64,000 bases of DNA from Saccharopolyspora gloriosae (GCF_014203325.1 NZ_JACHIV010000001.1:3845501-3909500), one strand, 5' to 3'; shown: positions 18,588 to 27,828, counted from the stretch's first letter. The notes: generated from the sequence alone by a model not told the origin. Made by a program: numbers and translations.

Positions 18588-18929
18588 TGGAGTGCGTTCC
18601 CCGCTCTGAGCACTCCGCGAGCAACGGCGAGCCGGATGGACCCCGCGTCGACCTTCGCTTCCGCGACGGTCGGCGAACGTCGTCGGAAGGGCTCGCCGTG
18701 CCGCTGTCGCCTCCTGTTCGTCCCCCGGACGTCGCGCGCCGCTCGACCGCTCGCGGCCGGCGCGCCGAGGAGTTCAGCGCGCCCGGATCCGACGACCCCC
18801 GAACCACCCGCCTCCGGGCGGGTCTCCCGCCATCCCCGACGAAAGGACGAGACCACCTCCCTCCCCTTCGCAACACGATTCACCGGCGAGGAGCCGACCG
18901 GCTCCTCACCCCGTCAGACAGGCAGAACC
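18588..18929 (+). other. Long 5' leader between operator-promoter and the beta-helix gene
   Basis: If transcription starts near 18578 and translation at 18930, the leader is about 350 nt. Open frames run through it in two registers (for example from ATG 18587), but the predicted peptides are Arg/Pro-rich and unlike proteins. AAAGGA near 18840 is not followed by a suitable start. No known riboswitch is recognised. Confidence 0.4.
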
Positions 18930-20741
18930 ATGAAGATCTTCGGTAGAACCGAGACCCGCCCCCGGCAGGCGGTGATGGCGCTGGCGACGGCGTCGGCCGT
19001 GGCCGCCGGGCTCGTCACCGTCACCGCTGCGGGAGCAGAGCCGCAGGCTCCGGCGCCGCAACCGGCGCAGGCGGTGCGCGACACCGACCCGAAGAACCCG
19101 GACCTCGGTCCCAACACCTACATCGCGACCCCGTCCACTCCCGCGGGCGAGTTGCAGGGCAAGCTCGACGAGATCGCCGAGCGCCAGCACACCAACCAGT
19201 TCGGCCCGGAACGCGACGCGGTCCTGTTCCAGCCCGGTGATTACAACGCCGACGTCAACCTCGGCTTCAACACGCAGGTCGCCGGTCTGGGCATGTCGCC
19301 CGACGACGTGAACCTCAACGGCCACGTGCGGGTCGAGGCGGACTGGCTGGGCGAAGGCAACGCCACGCAGAACTTCTGGCGCTCGGCGGAGAACCTGGCG
19401 GTCACGCCGCCCTCCGGCGAGATCGAGCGCTGGGCGGTCTCCCAGGCCGCCCCGTACCGCCGGATGCACATGCGCGGTCAGATGCAGTTGTGGAACGGCT
19501 ACGACGGCTGGGCCAGCGGCGGCTACATCGCCGACTCCAAGATCGACGGCCTGGTCGAGTCCGGTTCGCAGCAGCAGTTCCTCACCCGCAACAGCGAACT
19601 GGCCGGTGGCTGGTCCGGTTCGGTGTGGAACATGATGTTCACCGGCACGGTCGGCGCTCCGGCGCAGCACTTCCCGGACCCGTCGCACACCAACGTGCCG
19701 GAAACCCCGAAGTTGCGGGAGAAGCCGTTCCTGAACATCGGCGAGGACGGCAACTACAACGTGTTCGTCCCCGCGCTGCGGGAGAACACGCAGGGAGTCA
19801 GCTGGGCGAACGGCGCACCGGAAGGTGAGCAGATCTCCCTGGCGGACTTCTACGTCGCCAAGGAGGGCGACAACGCCGCGACCATCAACGCGGCGCTGGC
19901 CGAGGGCAAGCACCTGCTGTTCTCCCCCGGTGTCTACCACTTGGACGACACCATCAAGGTGGACAACCCGAACACGGTGGTGCTCGGCATCGGCATGGCC
20001 TCGTTGGTGCCGGACACCGGCAAGCCCGCGATGTCGGTGGCCGATGTGGACGGTGTGAAGCTCGCCGGTCTGTTCATCGACGCGGGTGAGCAGAACTCGC
20101 CCGCGCTGATGACGCTCGGCGAGGAGGACGCGAACGCGAGCCACGCGGAGAACCCGACGCAGCTCTCGGACGTGTTCTTCCGCATCGGCGGCCCCTGGGC
20201 GGGCAAGGCGACGACGACGCTGGACATCAACAGCAACGACGTCCTGCTCGACCACTCCTGGCTCTGGCGCGGCGACCACGGCGAAGGTGTCGGCTGGGAC
20301 GTCAACACGGCGGAGACCGGGCTGATCGTGGACGGTGACAACGTCACCGCGCACGGGCTGTTCGTGGAGCACTACCAGAAGAACAACGTGGTGTGGAACG
20401 GCAACGGCGGCCGCACCTACTTCTTCCAGAACGAGTTCCCCTACGACCCGCCGGACCAGGCGGCGTGGGGCGGCGACGGCGGCTGGGCGGCCTACAAGGT
20501 CGCCGACGACGTCACCGACCACGAGGCGTGGGGCCTGGGCAGCTACTGCTTCTTCGACACGAACCCGGCGGTCACGGCCCCGCGTTCCTTCGAAGTGCCG
20601 GTGAACCCGGGCGTCAAGATGCACGACCTCGTGTCCGTCTCGCTGGGAGGCACGGGCACCATCAACAAGGTCATCAACGACCAAGGTGACACGGCGAACG
20701 CTGACAACCAGATCAGCTACGTCCCCGAGTACGGCGGCTGA
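18930..20741 (+). CDS. Secreted parallel beta-helix protein (pectate-lyase-like fold), putative carbohydrate-active
   Basis: 603 residues from ATG 18930. A signal peptide spans residues 1-36 (RPRQAVMALATASAVAAGLVTVTAAGAEP). The mature part has right-handed beta-helix features: short repeated beta-strands rich in Gly, Asn, Asp and Val (LLFSPGVYHLDDTIKV, TVVLGIGMASLVPD, GVKLAGLFIDAG, NDVLLDHSWLWRGDHG, NVTAHGLFVEHYQKNNVVWNGNGG). Polysaccharide lyases and hydrolases share this fold. I do not recognise the exact family or catalytic residues. A LacI-type operator at its promoter supports a sugar-induced polysaccharide enzyme. It ends before a strong bidirectional terminator. Confidence 0.7.
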   Translation: MKIFGRTETRPRQAVMALATASAVAAGLVTVTAAGAEPQAPAPQPAQAVRDTDPKNPDLGPNTYIATPSTPAGELQGKLDEIAERQHTNQFGPERDAVLFQPGDYNADVNLGFNTQVAGLGMSPDDVNLNGHVRVEADWLGEGNATQNFWRSAENLAVTPPSGEIERWAVSQAAPYRRMHMRGQMQLWNGYDGWASGGYIADSKIDGLVESGSQQQFLTRNSELAGGWSGSVWNMMFTGTVGAPAQHFPDPSHTNVPETPKLREKPFLNIGEDGNYNVFVPALRENTQGVSWANGAPEGEQISLADFYVAKEGDNAATINAALAEGKHLLFSPGVYHLDDTIKVDNPNTVVLGIGMASLVPDTGKPAMSVADVDGVKLAGLFIDAGEQNSPALMTLGEEDANASHAENPTQLSDVFFRIGGPWAGKATTTLDINSNDVLLDHSWLWRGDHGEGVGWDVNTAETGLIVDGDNVTAHGLFVEHYQKNNVVWNGNGGRTYFFQNEFPYDPPDQAAWGGDGGWAAYKVADDVTDHEAWGLGSYCFFDTNPAVTAPRSFEVPVNPGVKMHDLVSVSLGGTGTINKVINDQGDTANADNQISYVPEYGG

Positions 20742-20756
20742 GCCGAAGCTCGACCG

Positions 20757-20795
20757 ACCGGTGCCCCAGGTGCGATCCGCACCTGGGGCACCGGT
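20757..20795. terminator. Very strong bidirectional terminator hairpin
   Basis: Perfect 18-bp arms (20757-20774 and 20778-20795) around the 3-nt loop ATC; the core arm is GTGCCCCAGGTGCG. It lies between the beta-helix gene and the convergent VOC gene, ideally placed to stop transcription from both sides. Confidence 0.85.
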
Positions 20796-20805
20796 GTTCC
20801 CGGTG

Positions 20806-21186
20806 TCAGAGCTGAGGAATCCGGGCTCGCAGGAGGCAGAACTCGTTGCCCTCCGGGTCGGCGAGGACGTGCCAGGGCTCCTCGCCGGTCTGGCCGATGT
20901 CCGCCGGGCGCGCGCCGAGCGACAGGAGGCGTTCGAGTTCGGCCTCGTGATCGCGGTCGGTGGCGTTGACGTCTATGTGCAGCCGGGTTTTGCCCGGTTC
21001 CGGCGCGTCCCTGCGGCTGAGGATGATCGTCGGCTGCGCGCCGCCGAACCCCTCGCGCGGACCGATCTCCACCATCTCGCCGTCCTCGCGGTCGAGCACG
21101 ACGAAGTCCAGCACCTCGCACCAGAACCGCGCCAGCAGCTCCGGGTCGTGACAACCGAGCACGAGCTCACTGATCCGACACGCCAT
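20806..21186 (-). CDS. VOC (glyoxalase/bleomycin-resistance-like) family protein
   Basis: 126 residues, a single VOC domain: ISELVLGCHDPELLARFWCEVLDF at the start, then KTRLHIDVNATD and the end WHVLADPEGNEFCLL, which supplies the usual metal-ligand Glu and His positions. ATG 21186 follows GCAGG. Members of this short group are often annotated as glyoxalase-like; the substrate is unknown. Convergent with the beta-helix gene, separated by the hairpin at 20757-20795. Confidence 0.85.
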   Translation of the reverse strand: MACRISELVLGCHDPELLARFWCEVLDFVVLDREDGEMVEIGPREGFGGAQPTIILSRRDAPEPGKTRLHIDVNATDRDHEAELERLLSLGARPADIGQTGEEPWHVLADPEGNEFCLLRARIPQL

Positions 21187-21308
21187 CGATGAAACCTGCT
21201 CTCGGCTCGCGAACCGCACGTGCTCCCCCAGCGGGAACCTGCCCGGAACCGTAGCTGGCGGCGACCACGGCCGCGACGGATTTTCCCACCCCGTGCCGAA
21301 TCCGCTTC

Positions 21309-22076
21309 TCACCCCACGGCCCCGAAAGCCCCGGCGGTGAGAACGGGAACGACGACCGACTCGTCGAGCTCGACCGCGATGCCGACATCGTCGGCGAACC
21401 CCCCGTCCGCGAGTTCCCGACCGGAGGCGCTCGCCCGGACCGCGGTGCGGACGTCCGAGGTCGCAGTGAAGGCGGCGGCCGCCACCGCGGCCTCCGGCGA
21501 CCACGTTCCACCGCCGTGGGAGTGCAGCGACGCGATCACCGCACCCGCGCCGAGCAGGTCCTCCACCGCGGGCCGGAGGCCGTCGTCGGGCCACCGCTCC
21601 CCCGCGGCGACCACGCCGACGGGACGAACAGCGGTGCCGTACCCGTGCGCCGCGAGCCATTGCCCCACCGCGTCCGCGTTGCGCAGGCACGCGGCGAGGA
21701 CGATGGCCGTGCCCGCCGCGGCGGCGATGGCCGAGCCGTTGGGCGACGGGAGGACCAGGCGAGGGGGCGCCGGAGCCCGCCGCAGCGCCGCCGGGGACAA
21801 CGACCACGGACGCGCCGCCGTCGCCATCCGGCGCCCCACCGCCAACTCGGCGTCCCGCTCGGCGGCGTAGGCGGCAGCACTGCCGTCCCGCCACCGGTAA
21901 GGCAGAACACGGGTGCCCGACTCGACCGCCACCGACACCGACGTCGTGAACGAGAGCACGTCGACCACCACCAGGCAGGCGACGCCCGCAGCGAGCCGTT
22001 CCGCGCCCACCGGCCCCCATTCGAACCGCGTCCCGAACCCGACCTGCGCAAAGCACTCGTCCACACCCCGGATCAT
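21309..22076 (-). CDS. 2-phosphosulfolactate phosphatase (ComB) family protein
   Basis: 255 residues. The conserved blocks are VVVDVLSFTTSVSVAVESG (catalytic Asp region) near residue 40, LVLPSPNGSAIAAAA, and VGVVAAGERWPDDGLRPAVEDLLGAGA. These are the ComB signatures known from coenzyme M synthesis in methanogens. Actinobacterial members lack the rest of that pathway and their real substrate is unsettled. I chose ATG 22076 (MIRGVDECF) because similarity starts just after it. Divergent from the two-component system at 22363. Confidence 0.8.
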   Translation of the reverse strand: MIRGVDECFAQVGFGTRFEWGPVGAERLAAGVACLVVVDVLSFTTSVSVAVESGTRVLPYRWRDGSAAAYAAERDAELAVGRRMATAARPWSLSPAALRRAPAPPRLVLPSPNGSAIAAAAGTAIVLAACLRNADAVGQWLAAHGYGTAVRPVGVVAAGERWPDDGLRPAVEDLLGAGAVIASLHSHGGGTWSPEAAVAAAAFTATSDVRTAVRASASGRELADGGFADDVGIAVELDESVVVPVLTAGAFGAVG

Positions 22077-22362
22077 GCCGGACCCGAGCAACGGCGACGG
22101 CGGAACTCCGCATCTCCGCAGGACGTGCACGACCCACATCCGGCCGAGGTCCTGGCTTCCCCGCCAGACCGGTACTTCCTGCGTGAGGGAGGGCTCGCGT
22201 CGGGTGTGCGTTCCGCGTCCGACGGTCGGGACGGTCGGACGCCGGGGGGTTCGAACCGTCGGCGCGCACGCTGGTCGTCGTCCGTTGACCAGGAACGGAA
22301 CCGTGCGCCGCGAACGTGCCTAATCTGGGTTGCGGAAGATCAGGGATACGGGTGAGGACGGT

Positions 22363-23052
22363 ATGGGGTCGCGGAATTTGCTGGTGGTGGATGACGAGCC
22401 GACGGTGCGGGAGCTGCTGGCGGCGACGTTGCGGTTCGCGGGGTTCCGGGTGACGGCCGCCGCGACCGGGGCCGAGGCGGTGCGGGCGGCGGTGGACGAA
22501 CGTCCGGATCTGGTGCTGCTGGACGTGATGTTGCCGGACGTGGACGGCTTCGAGGTGCTGCGGCGCCTGCGGGAGCAGCGCGGCGGGCAGGTGCCGGTCC
22601 TGTTCCTCACCGCTCGCGACGCGCCTCGGGACAAGGTGCAGGGGCTGACGCTGGGCGGTGACGACTACGTGACCAAGCCCTTCGACCCGGAGGAGCTGAT
22701 CGCCCGCATCCACGCGGTGCTGCGCCGTTCCGGGCACGCCGGGACCTCGGGGGCGATGACCGTCGCGGACCTGGAGGTCGACCCGGACAGCCACCAGGTG
22801 CTGCGCGGCGGGGAGCCGATCCGGTTGTCCCCCACCGAGTTCCGGCTGCTGACCTACCTGGTGCGCAACTCCGGGCAGGTGGTGTCGAAGCGGCAGATCC
22901 TCGACGAGGTGTGGCAGTACGACTTCGGCGGTGATCCGAGCATCGTGGACACCTACATCAGCTACCTGCGGCGCAAGGTGGACAACGCCGAACCCAAGCT
23001 GATCCACACGGTGCACGGGGTGGGTTACGTCCTGCGCGGGCCGCGCTCGTGA
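22363..23052 (+). CDS. OmpR/PhoB-family response regulator
   Basis: 229 residues. The receiver domain has the acidic pair in LLVVDDEPTV, the phosphoacceptor Asp in LVLLDVMLPD near residue 53, and KPFDPEEL. The C-terminal winged helix is complete (IRLSPTEFRLLTYLVRNSGQVVSKRQIL, SYLRRKVD, HTVHGVGYVLR). ATG 22363 has a GAGG site. It overlaps the kinase start (TGATG), so the two are translationally coupled. Confidence 0.95.
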   Translation: MGSRNLLVVDDEPTVRELLAATLRFAGFRVTAAATGAEAVRAAVDERPDLVLLDVMLPDVDGFEVLRRLREQRGGQVPVLFLTARDAPRDKVQGLTLGGDDYVTKPFDPEELIARIHAVLRRSGHAGTSGAMTVADLEVDPDSHQVLRGGEPIRLSPTEFRLLTYLVRNSGQVVSKRQILDEVWQYDFGGDPSIVDTYISYLRRKVDNAEPKLIHTVHGVGYVLRGPRS

Positions 23053-24506
23053 TGGCCCGGCTGTCGCTGCGCGCCCGCGTGCTGCTGATCGCGATCGGCC
23101 TGCTCGCCGCGGGCCTCGCGATCGGCAGCGTCGTGGTGATCGGCGCGCTGGAGCGCAACCTGGTCGGCAAGCTCGACGCGCAAGTGGTGGCGACCGCCGA
23201 AGCGGGCGCGACGATCTACAAGGTGCCCGGTCCCGGCGCGTCCGACCCGATGCCGAGCCCCGGCCCGACCGATCCGGGCGGCGCCGGGCGGGGAACGGTC
23301 GTGGTGCGGGACAACTTCGCACTGCCCGGCTCCACCGTCTACACCGCGCGGCTGCGCGCGGACGGCACGATCGCCGACGAGGACCGGGGCGCGGGGCGGG
23401 ACGCGGCCGGGCCGGACCTCGCGGGGATCACCACCACCGCGCAGCCGGTCGACGTGCGGAGCCGGTCGGGTTCGCAGCACTGGCGGCTGGTGGCGCATGC
23501 CGGCCCGGACGGGCTGGTCGTCACCGCGATCTCGCGGGCCGAGGTGGACGACACCGTCGGTCAGCTGCGGGCGGTGTCCGCCGGTACGGCCGCGGTGCTG
23601 CTGACCGTGCTGGCGCTGGCCGGGTGGTTCGCGATGCGCGCCGGATTGCGACCGCTGCGCCGGATCGAGCAGACCTCGGCGGCCGTCGCGGCGGGCGACC
23701 TCGCCAGCCGCGTTCCCGAAGCGGGCGGGCCGGGCACCGAGATCGGGCGGCTGTCGCGGGCGCTGAACGTGATGCTCGGCCAGAACGAGGCCGCGTTCGC
23801 CGCGCGCAGCGAGTCGGAGGCGCGGATGCGCCGCTTCGTCGCGGACGCCAGCCACGAGCTGCGCACCCCGCTCGCCGGGATCAAGGGGTTCAGCAAGCTG
23901 CACCGGATGGGCGCGCTGCCCACCGGAGTGGACGCGATGTCCCGGATCGAGAAGGAGTCCGACCGGCTGGAACGCCTCGTGGAGGACCTGCTGCTGCTGG
24001 CGCGGCTGGACGAGCAGATCCCGTTGCAGCTCGCCCCCATGGACCTGCGGACACTGGCCGCCGACGCGCTGCACGACGTGCACGCGCTCGACCCGACCCG
24101 GACCGCCGAACTCACCGGTCCGGGCGGCGGCCCGCCCGCGGCCGCACCCGCGCTGGCCGACGAGGAGCGGTTGCGGCAGGTCGTGACGAACCTCGTCGGC
24201 AACGCGATCCGCCACACGCCGCAGGGCACGCCCGTGCGGATCGGCGTCGGCGCGGTGGAGGACGGCGCGGTGCTGGAGGTCGCCGACGACGGCCCCGGAC
24301 TCGCCGCCGAACAGGCGGAGCGGGTGTTCCAGCGGTTCTACCGGGCCGACGACTCCCGCAACCGCTCCAGCGGCGGATCGGGGCTGGGCCTGGCGATCGT
24401 GCGCTCGCTGGTGGAGGCGCACCGCGGGCGCATCGAGCTCGACACCGCCCCCGGGGCGGGCACGCGGGTCCGGGTAGTGCTGCCGCCGGCCGTCGAGTCG
24501 GAGTGA
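23052..24506 (+). CDS. Sensor histidine kinase, partner of the preceding regulator
   Basis: 484 residues. Two transmembrane helices (about 10-32 and 175-197) enclose an extracytoplasmic sensor of about 140 residues rich in Gly/Pro. A HAMP segment (RPLRRIEQTSAAVAAGDLASRVPE) leads to the H box DASHELRTPLAGIKG, N box NLVGNAIRHTP, G1 DDGPGL and G2 SGLGLAIVRS. ATG 23052 overlaps the regulator stop; GTG 23049 is an alternative. The signal is unknown. The secreted small protein immediately downstream may be a target or modulator. Confidence 0.95.
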   Translation: MARLSLRARVLLIAIGLLAAGLAIGSVVVIGALERNLVGKLDAQVVATAEAGATIYKVPGPGASDPMPSPGPTDPGGAGRGTVVVRDNFALPGSTVYTARLRADGTIADEDRGAGRDAAGPDLAGITTTAQPVDVRSRSGSQHWRLVAHAGPDGLVVTAISRAEVDDTVGQLRAVSAGTAAVLLTVLALAGWFAMRAGLRPLRRIEQTSAAVAAGDLASRVPEAGGPGTEIGRLSRALNVMLGQNEAAFAARSESEARMRRFVADASHELRTPLAGIKGFSKLHRMGALPTGVDAMSRIEKESDRLERLVEDLLLLARLDEQIPLQLAPMDLRTLAADALHDVHALDPTRTAELTGPGGGPPAAAPALADEERLRQVVTNLVGNAIRHTPQGTPVRIGVGAVEDGAVLEVADDGPGLAAEQAERVFQRFYRADDSRNRSSGGSGLGLAIVRSLVEAHRGRIELDTAPGAGTRVRVVLPPAVESE

Positions 24507-24515
24507 TCTCGGGGA

Positions 24516-24602
24516 ATTCCTGGGAGTTCTCCTGGAGAACCATCCCCGTCGGGCCACCGCTGCCGCAGCGTCCGGGAGGAACGTGGCGCGGTTCCCAGGA
24601 AT
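24516..24602. promoter_or_regulatory. Palindrome-rich region before the small secreted protein gene
   Basis: ATTCCTGGGA (24516-24525) is inversely repeated as TCCCAGGAAT (24593-24602). Between them is GTTCTCC-T-GGAGAAC. The block lies downstream of the kinase and 80 bp before the small secreted-protein gene. It could be an attenuating hairpin or regulator sites. Confidence 0.35.
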
Positions 24603-24682
24603 CTCCCAGATCCGCTCCGATTTCACCAAGATCGACCGGTCAACCTGAGTGGGTCAGCTGCTCCACGAGGAAAGGAAATCCC

Positions 24683-25075
24683 ATGCGGCTCAACACTCTG
24701 CGACGCACCTCCGCGATCGCCGGACTCGCCCTGGTCCCCGCGCTGGCCTTCGGCGCCGCGGCGCAGGCCGCGCCCGCCGCCCCCGCCGCGCCGACCTCCG
24801 CGTCCGCCGAGCAGGCCCCGGCGTCGGCGCCCCAGGAGGCCATCGCCGAGACCGGCACGATCTCCCAGGTCGGGCAGGTCGAGACGCCGGAAGGCCGGTT
24901 CACCGCGTTCCAGTTCGGCCCCGAGGGCACCTGGTGGCTCGCGGGTGCGGACACCGTCGTGACCAAGGGCGGCCAGGTCGTCGCGCCGGAGGCCCTCCAG
25001 GTGGGCGACGACGTCACCGCCGAGGGCGAGTTCGACGGCCGGACCGCTTCCGCGTCGCGCGTCGAGGTTCGCTGA
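24683..25075 (+). CDS. Small secreted DUF5666-like protein
   Basis: 130 residues. The signal peptide is clear (RRTSAIAGLALVPALAFGAAAQA). After an Ala/Pro linker, the rest is a small beta-rich domain (ETGTISQVGQVETPEGRFTAF, then VVAPEALQVGDDVTAEGEFD) similar to OB-like DUF5666 repeats. AAAGGA precedes ATG 24683. It follows a two-component operon, which may control it. Function unknown. Confidence 0.75.
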   Translation: MRLNTLRRTSAIAGLALVPALAFGAAAQAAPAAPAAPTSASAEQAPASAPQEAIAETGTISQVGQVETPEGRFTAFQFGPEGTWWLAGADTVVTKGGQVVAPEALQVGDDVTAEGEFDGRTASASRVEVR

Positions 25076-25086
25076 GACCGGCCGGG

Positions 25087-25112
25087 CCGCGGAGGACCCA
25101 GGTCCTCCGCGG
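25087..25112 (+). terminator. Terminator hairpin after the small secreted protein
   Basis: CCGCGGAGGACC (25087-25098) and GGTCCTCCGCGG (25101-25112) are perfect 12-bp arms, 12 bp after the stop codon. Confidence 0.65.
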
Positions 25113-25158
25113 CTCGGCTACCGAGCTCTGCCCGCGACCCCGAAGCGGGCAGGGCGGC

Positions 25159-25214
25159 GGGTTCTCGGCGGCTTCCTCGCCGCGGAAGCGATCGCGAGGA
25201 AGTCGCCGAGAACC
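25159..25214. repeat. Dispersed palindromic repeat (GGTTCTC-x-GC family), copy 1
   Basis: Near-perfect arms of about 21 bp: GGTTCTCGGCGGCTTCCTCG on the left and its complement ending CGCCGAGAACC on the right, with one mismatch and a short loop. The same GTTCTC(A/G)GC plus CTTCCTCG signature recurs at 38.3, 38.9, 39.4 and 63.6-63.8 kb. It lies just beyond the 3' end of the minus-strand methyltransferase gene. Confidence 0.7.
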
Positions 25215-25249
25215 GCCGGTAGTCCCTACTGCTCCACCGCCGGAACGTC

Positions 25250-26086
25250 CTAGGGCTTGCGCGCCACCGCTGCGAAGCACACCGCGTTCTGCGGGTTCTC
25301 CGCGGCGAACTCGTCGACCTCGGTCAGGTCGGAACGCCATTCCGAGGTGAACTCGACGCCCGGTTCCAGCAGTTCCCAGCCGGTGAAGAAGCGGCGGAAC
25401 TCCAGTTCGTCGCGGGCGGTGAAACCGGGGTTCTGGGTGTCCTTGTAGGAGTCGATGAAGTCCAGCGTCTGCGACCGGACGGGTTCCGCGACGCCGTCGA
25501 CGGTGGCGTGGCTGATCGCGAGCCTGCTGCCCGCGGGCAGCGCTTCCTTGTAGCGCTCCAGCGCGGCCTCCGGGTGCTGCTCGCGGGGGATGAAGTGCAG
25601 CAGCGCCACCGCGAGCACGCCGATCGGGCGGCTGAAGTCGAGCAGTTCCCGGGTGGCCGGTGCGGCGAGGATGCTGTCGGGTTCGAGGAAATCCCCCTGC
25701 ACCACACCGGTTCCGGGCACCGCGTCGAGCAGCTCCTTGGTCTGCACGACCGCCACCGGCTCGTTGTCCGCGTAGAGCACGCGCGCGTCCGGGTTCACCT
25801 GGTGGGCGATCTCGTGCGTGTTGCCCACGGTGGGCAGGCCGGCGCCGATGTCGAGGAACTGGTCGATGCCCTCTTCGGCCATCGTCTGCACCGCGCGGCG
25901 CAGGAAGGTGCGGTTCCACCGGGCCACGTCGGCGATGTGCGGCAGCTTCTCCTTGGCCTGGGCCACGAAAGCCCGGTCCGACGCGAAGTTGTGCGCTCCG
26001 CCGAGGTACGCGTCGTACACGCGGGCCGCGCTCGGGAGCTCCACGTCCACACCGAGCTCCCGCCACCTGTCTTGATCACCAGCCAT
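25250..26086 (-). CDS. Methyltransf_19 (DUF574) SAM-dependent methyltransferase
   Basis: 278 residues, the normal length. Signatures of this actinobacterial family are PSAARVYDAYLGGAHNFASD near the start, the SAM loop FLDIGAGLPTVGNTHE near residue 78, VLYADNEPVAV, and ISHATVDG. Members are numerous in streptomycetes and relatives and often sit near WhiJ/DUF397 systems; none is seen here. The substrate is unknown. Confidence 0.92.
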   Translation of the reverse strand: MAGDQDRWRELGVDVELPSAARVYDAYLGGAHNFASDRAFVAQAKEKLPHIADVARWNRTFLRRAVQTMAEEGIDQFLDIGAGLPTVGNTHEIAHQVNPDARVLYADNEPVAVVQTKELLDAVPGTGVVQGDFLEPDSILAAPATRELLDFSRPIGVLAVALLHFIPREQHPEAALERYKEALPAGSRLAISHATVDGVAEPVRSQTLDFIDSYKDTQNPGFTARDELEFRRFFTGWELLEPGVEFTSEWRSDLTEVDEFAAENPQNAVCFAAVARKP

Positions 26087-26244
26087 TCACCCAAAGTAGT
26101 GATCACCAGAGGTGACGACAACCACCCGTTGGACGGTCGGGTTCCCCCTCCCAGCACTGGAGAACCGGCTTGACCTGGGTAATCCCGATCTTGAAACTTC
26201 GCTCAGTAACGAACCTCACCAGCGCCCCCGGGTCGTCGCCGTGA

Positions 26245-27828
26245 TCAGACCGCTGCCTGCTCGCGGGACCGCTGGCGTTCGAGACCGCTCTCGGTCTGCA
26301 GCGGGATCTCCTTGATGCCGAGCACGGCGATCAGCGACACCGCGCCCAGCACGGCGGCCACCACGAAGATCGTCGCGGTGCCGTTGCCGTACGCGCCCCG
26401 CACGATGTCGGCGAGCGCGGGCGGCAGCTGGTTGAGGCTGCCCAGCCCCACCCCGGCCGAGTCGCCGCCCGCCGGGACCTGGACGCCGATCGCGGCCAGC
26501 CCCCGCGCGATCCGGTCGCTCACCTCGGTCGCCAGCACCGCGCCCAGCACCGACACCCCGACGGTGCCGCCGAGCGAGCGGAAGAACGTCACCGTGGAGC
26601 TCGCCGCGCCCAAGTCCGAGGGGGCGACGGTGTTCTGCACGGCCAGCACCAGGTTCTGCATCATCATGCCCATGCCGCTGCCGAGCAGGAACAGGTAGCA
26701 GCCGAGCAGCACCATGCTCGTGCTCTCGGTGATCGTGCCCAGCAGGCCGAACCCCACGACCGTGAGCGCACCGCCGCCGACCAGGTAGCCCTTCCAGCGG
26801 CCGAAGCGGGTGATCAGCGCGCCGGACCCGGCCGAGGAGAGCATCGATCCGATCACCATCGGCAGCGTCAGCAGACCGGCCGCGGTCGGGCTGTAGCCGC
26901 GGGCGATCTGGAAGTACTGCCCGAGGAACACCGCCCCGCCGAACATGGCGATGCCGACGGCGATGCTCGCGACGGTGGCCAGGACGGTGGTGCGGTCCCG
27001 GAACAGGCGCAGCGGGATGATCGGCTCCGGAACCCGCGCCTCCACGACGACGGCCAGCGCCAGCAGCGCCGCGCCGAACCCGGCCAGCGCCCAGGACGTG
27101 CCCGAGGCCCAGGCGAACTGCTTGCCGCCGAGCGTCACCCAGATCAGCAGCGCGCACACGCCGCCCGCGATGAGCGCCGCGCCGAGGTAGTCGACCCGCA
27201 CCTCCCGCTTGATCACGGGCAGGTCGAGGGTGCGCTGCACGACGATCAGCGCGACCACCGCGAGCGGCACCCCGGTGAAGAAGCACCACCGCCAGCCGAG
27301 CCAGCTCGTGTCCACGATGAAACCGCCCAGCAGCGGCCCGGCGACGGTGGCCACCGACATGACCGCGGCGATGGGCCCGGTGTACTTGCCGCGTTCCCGC
27401 GGGCTGATCATGGCCGCGACCACGATCATCACCAGGGACTGCAGGCCACCGAGCCCGAGCCCTTGCAGCGCGCGCCACGCGATCAGCGTGCCGACGGACT
27501 GCGCGAGGCCCGCCGCGACGGAACCGGCGGTGAAGATGCCGATCGCGATCTGCACCAGCAGCTTCTTGCTGAACAGGTCGGCGAGCTTGCCCCAGATCGG
27601 GGTGCTCGCGGTGGAGGCGAGCAGGGTCGCGGTGACCACCCAGGTGTACTGGTCCTGGCTGCCGCGCAGCTCGGTGATGATCGTGGGAAGCGCGGTGGAC
27701 ACGATGGTCGACGACAGCAGGGCCGTCATCATCGCCAGCAGCATCCCGGTGAGCGCCTTGATGATCTGGGGCTGCGTCATCCGGCCGCTCTCCTCGGCCG
27801 TGGACTCCGGTACGGGCGCGTCGGGCAC
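26245..27828 (-). CDS. DHA2-type MFS drug exporter (EmrB/QacA family)
   Basis: 527 residues from GTG 27828, chosen because AGGAG lies 7 bp upstream. After about 16 hydrophilic residues there are 14 predicted transmembrane helices. Family motifs are STIVSTALPTIITEL in TM1, WVVTATLLASTASTPIWGKLADLFSKK (motif A region) and the GPLLGGFIVD antiporter motif in TM5. Exports drugs by proton antiport. Two palindromes upstream suggest repressor control; no regulator gene is adjacent, so the repressor is unlinked. Confidence 0.92.
   Translation of the reverse strand: MPDAPVPESTAEESGRMTQPQIIKALTGMLLAMMTALLSSTIVSTALPTIITELRGSQDQYTWVVTATLLASTASTPIWGKLADLFSKKLLVQIAIGIFTAGSVAAGLAQSVGTLIAWRALQGLGLGGLQSLVMIVVAAMISPRERGKYTGPIAAVMSVATVAGPLLGGFIVDTSWLGWRWCFFTGVPLAVVALIVVQRTLDLPVIKREVRVDYLGAALIAGGVCALLIWVTLGGKQFAWASGTSWALAGFGAALLALAVVVEARVPEPIIPLRLFRDRTTVLATVASIAVGIAMFGGAVFLGQYFQIARGYSPTAAGLLTLPMVIGSMLSSAGSGALITRFGRWKGYLVGGGALTVVGFGLLGTITESTSMVLLGCYLFLLGSGMGMMMQNLVLAVQNTVAPSDLGAASSTVTFFRSLGGTVGVSVLGAVLATEVSDRIARGLAAIGVQVPAGGDSAGVGLGSLNQLPPALADIVRGAYGNGTATIFVVAAVLGAVSLIAVLGIKEIPLQTESGLERQRSREQAAV

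Noticed and set aside
22240-22275. tRNA T-arm-like sequence (GGGGGTTCGAACC)
   Set aside because: The T-loop consensus is present, but flanking bases do not form acceptor, D or anticodon stems.
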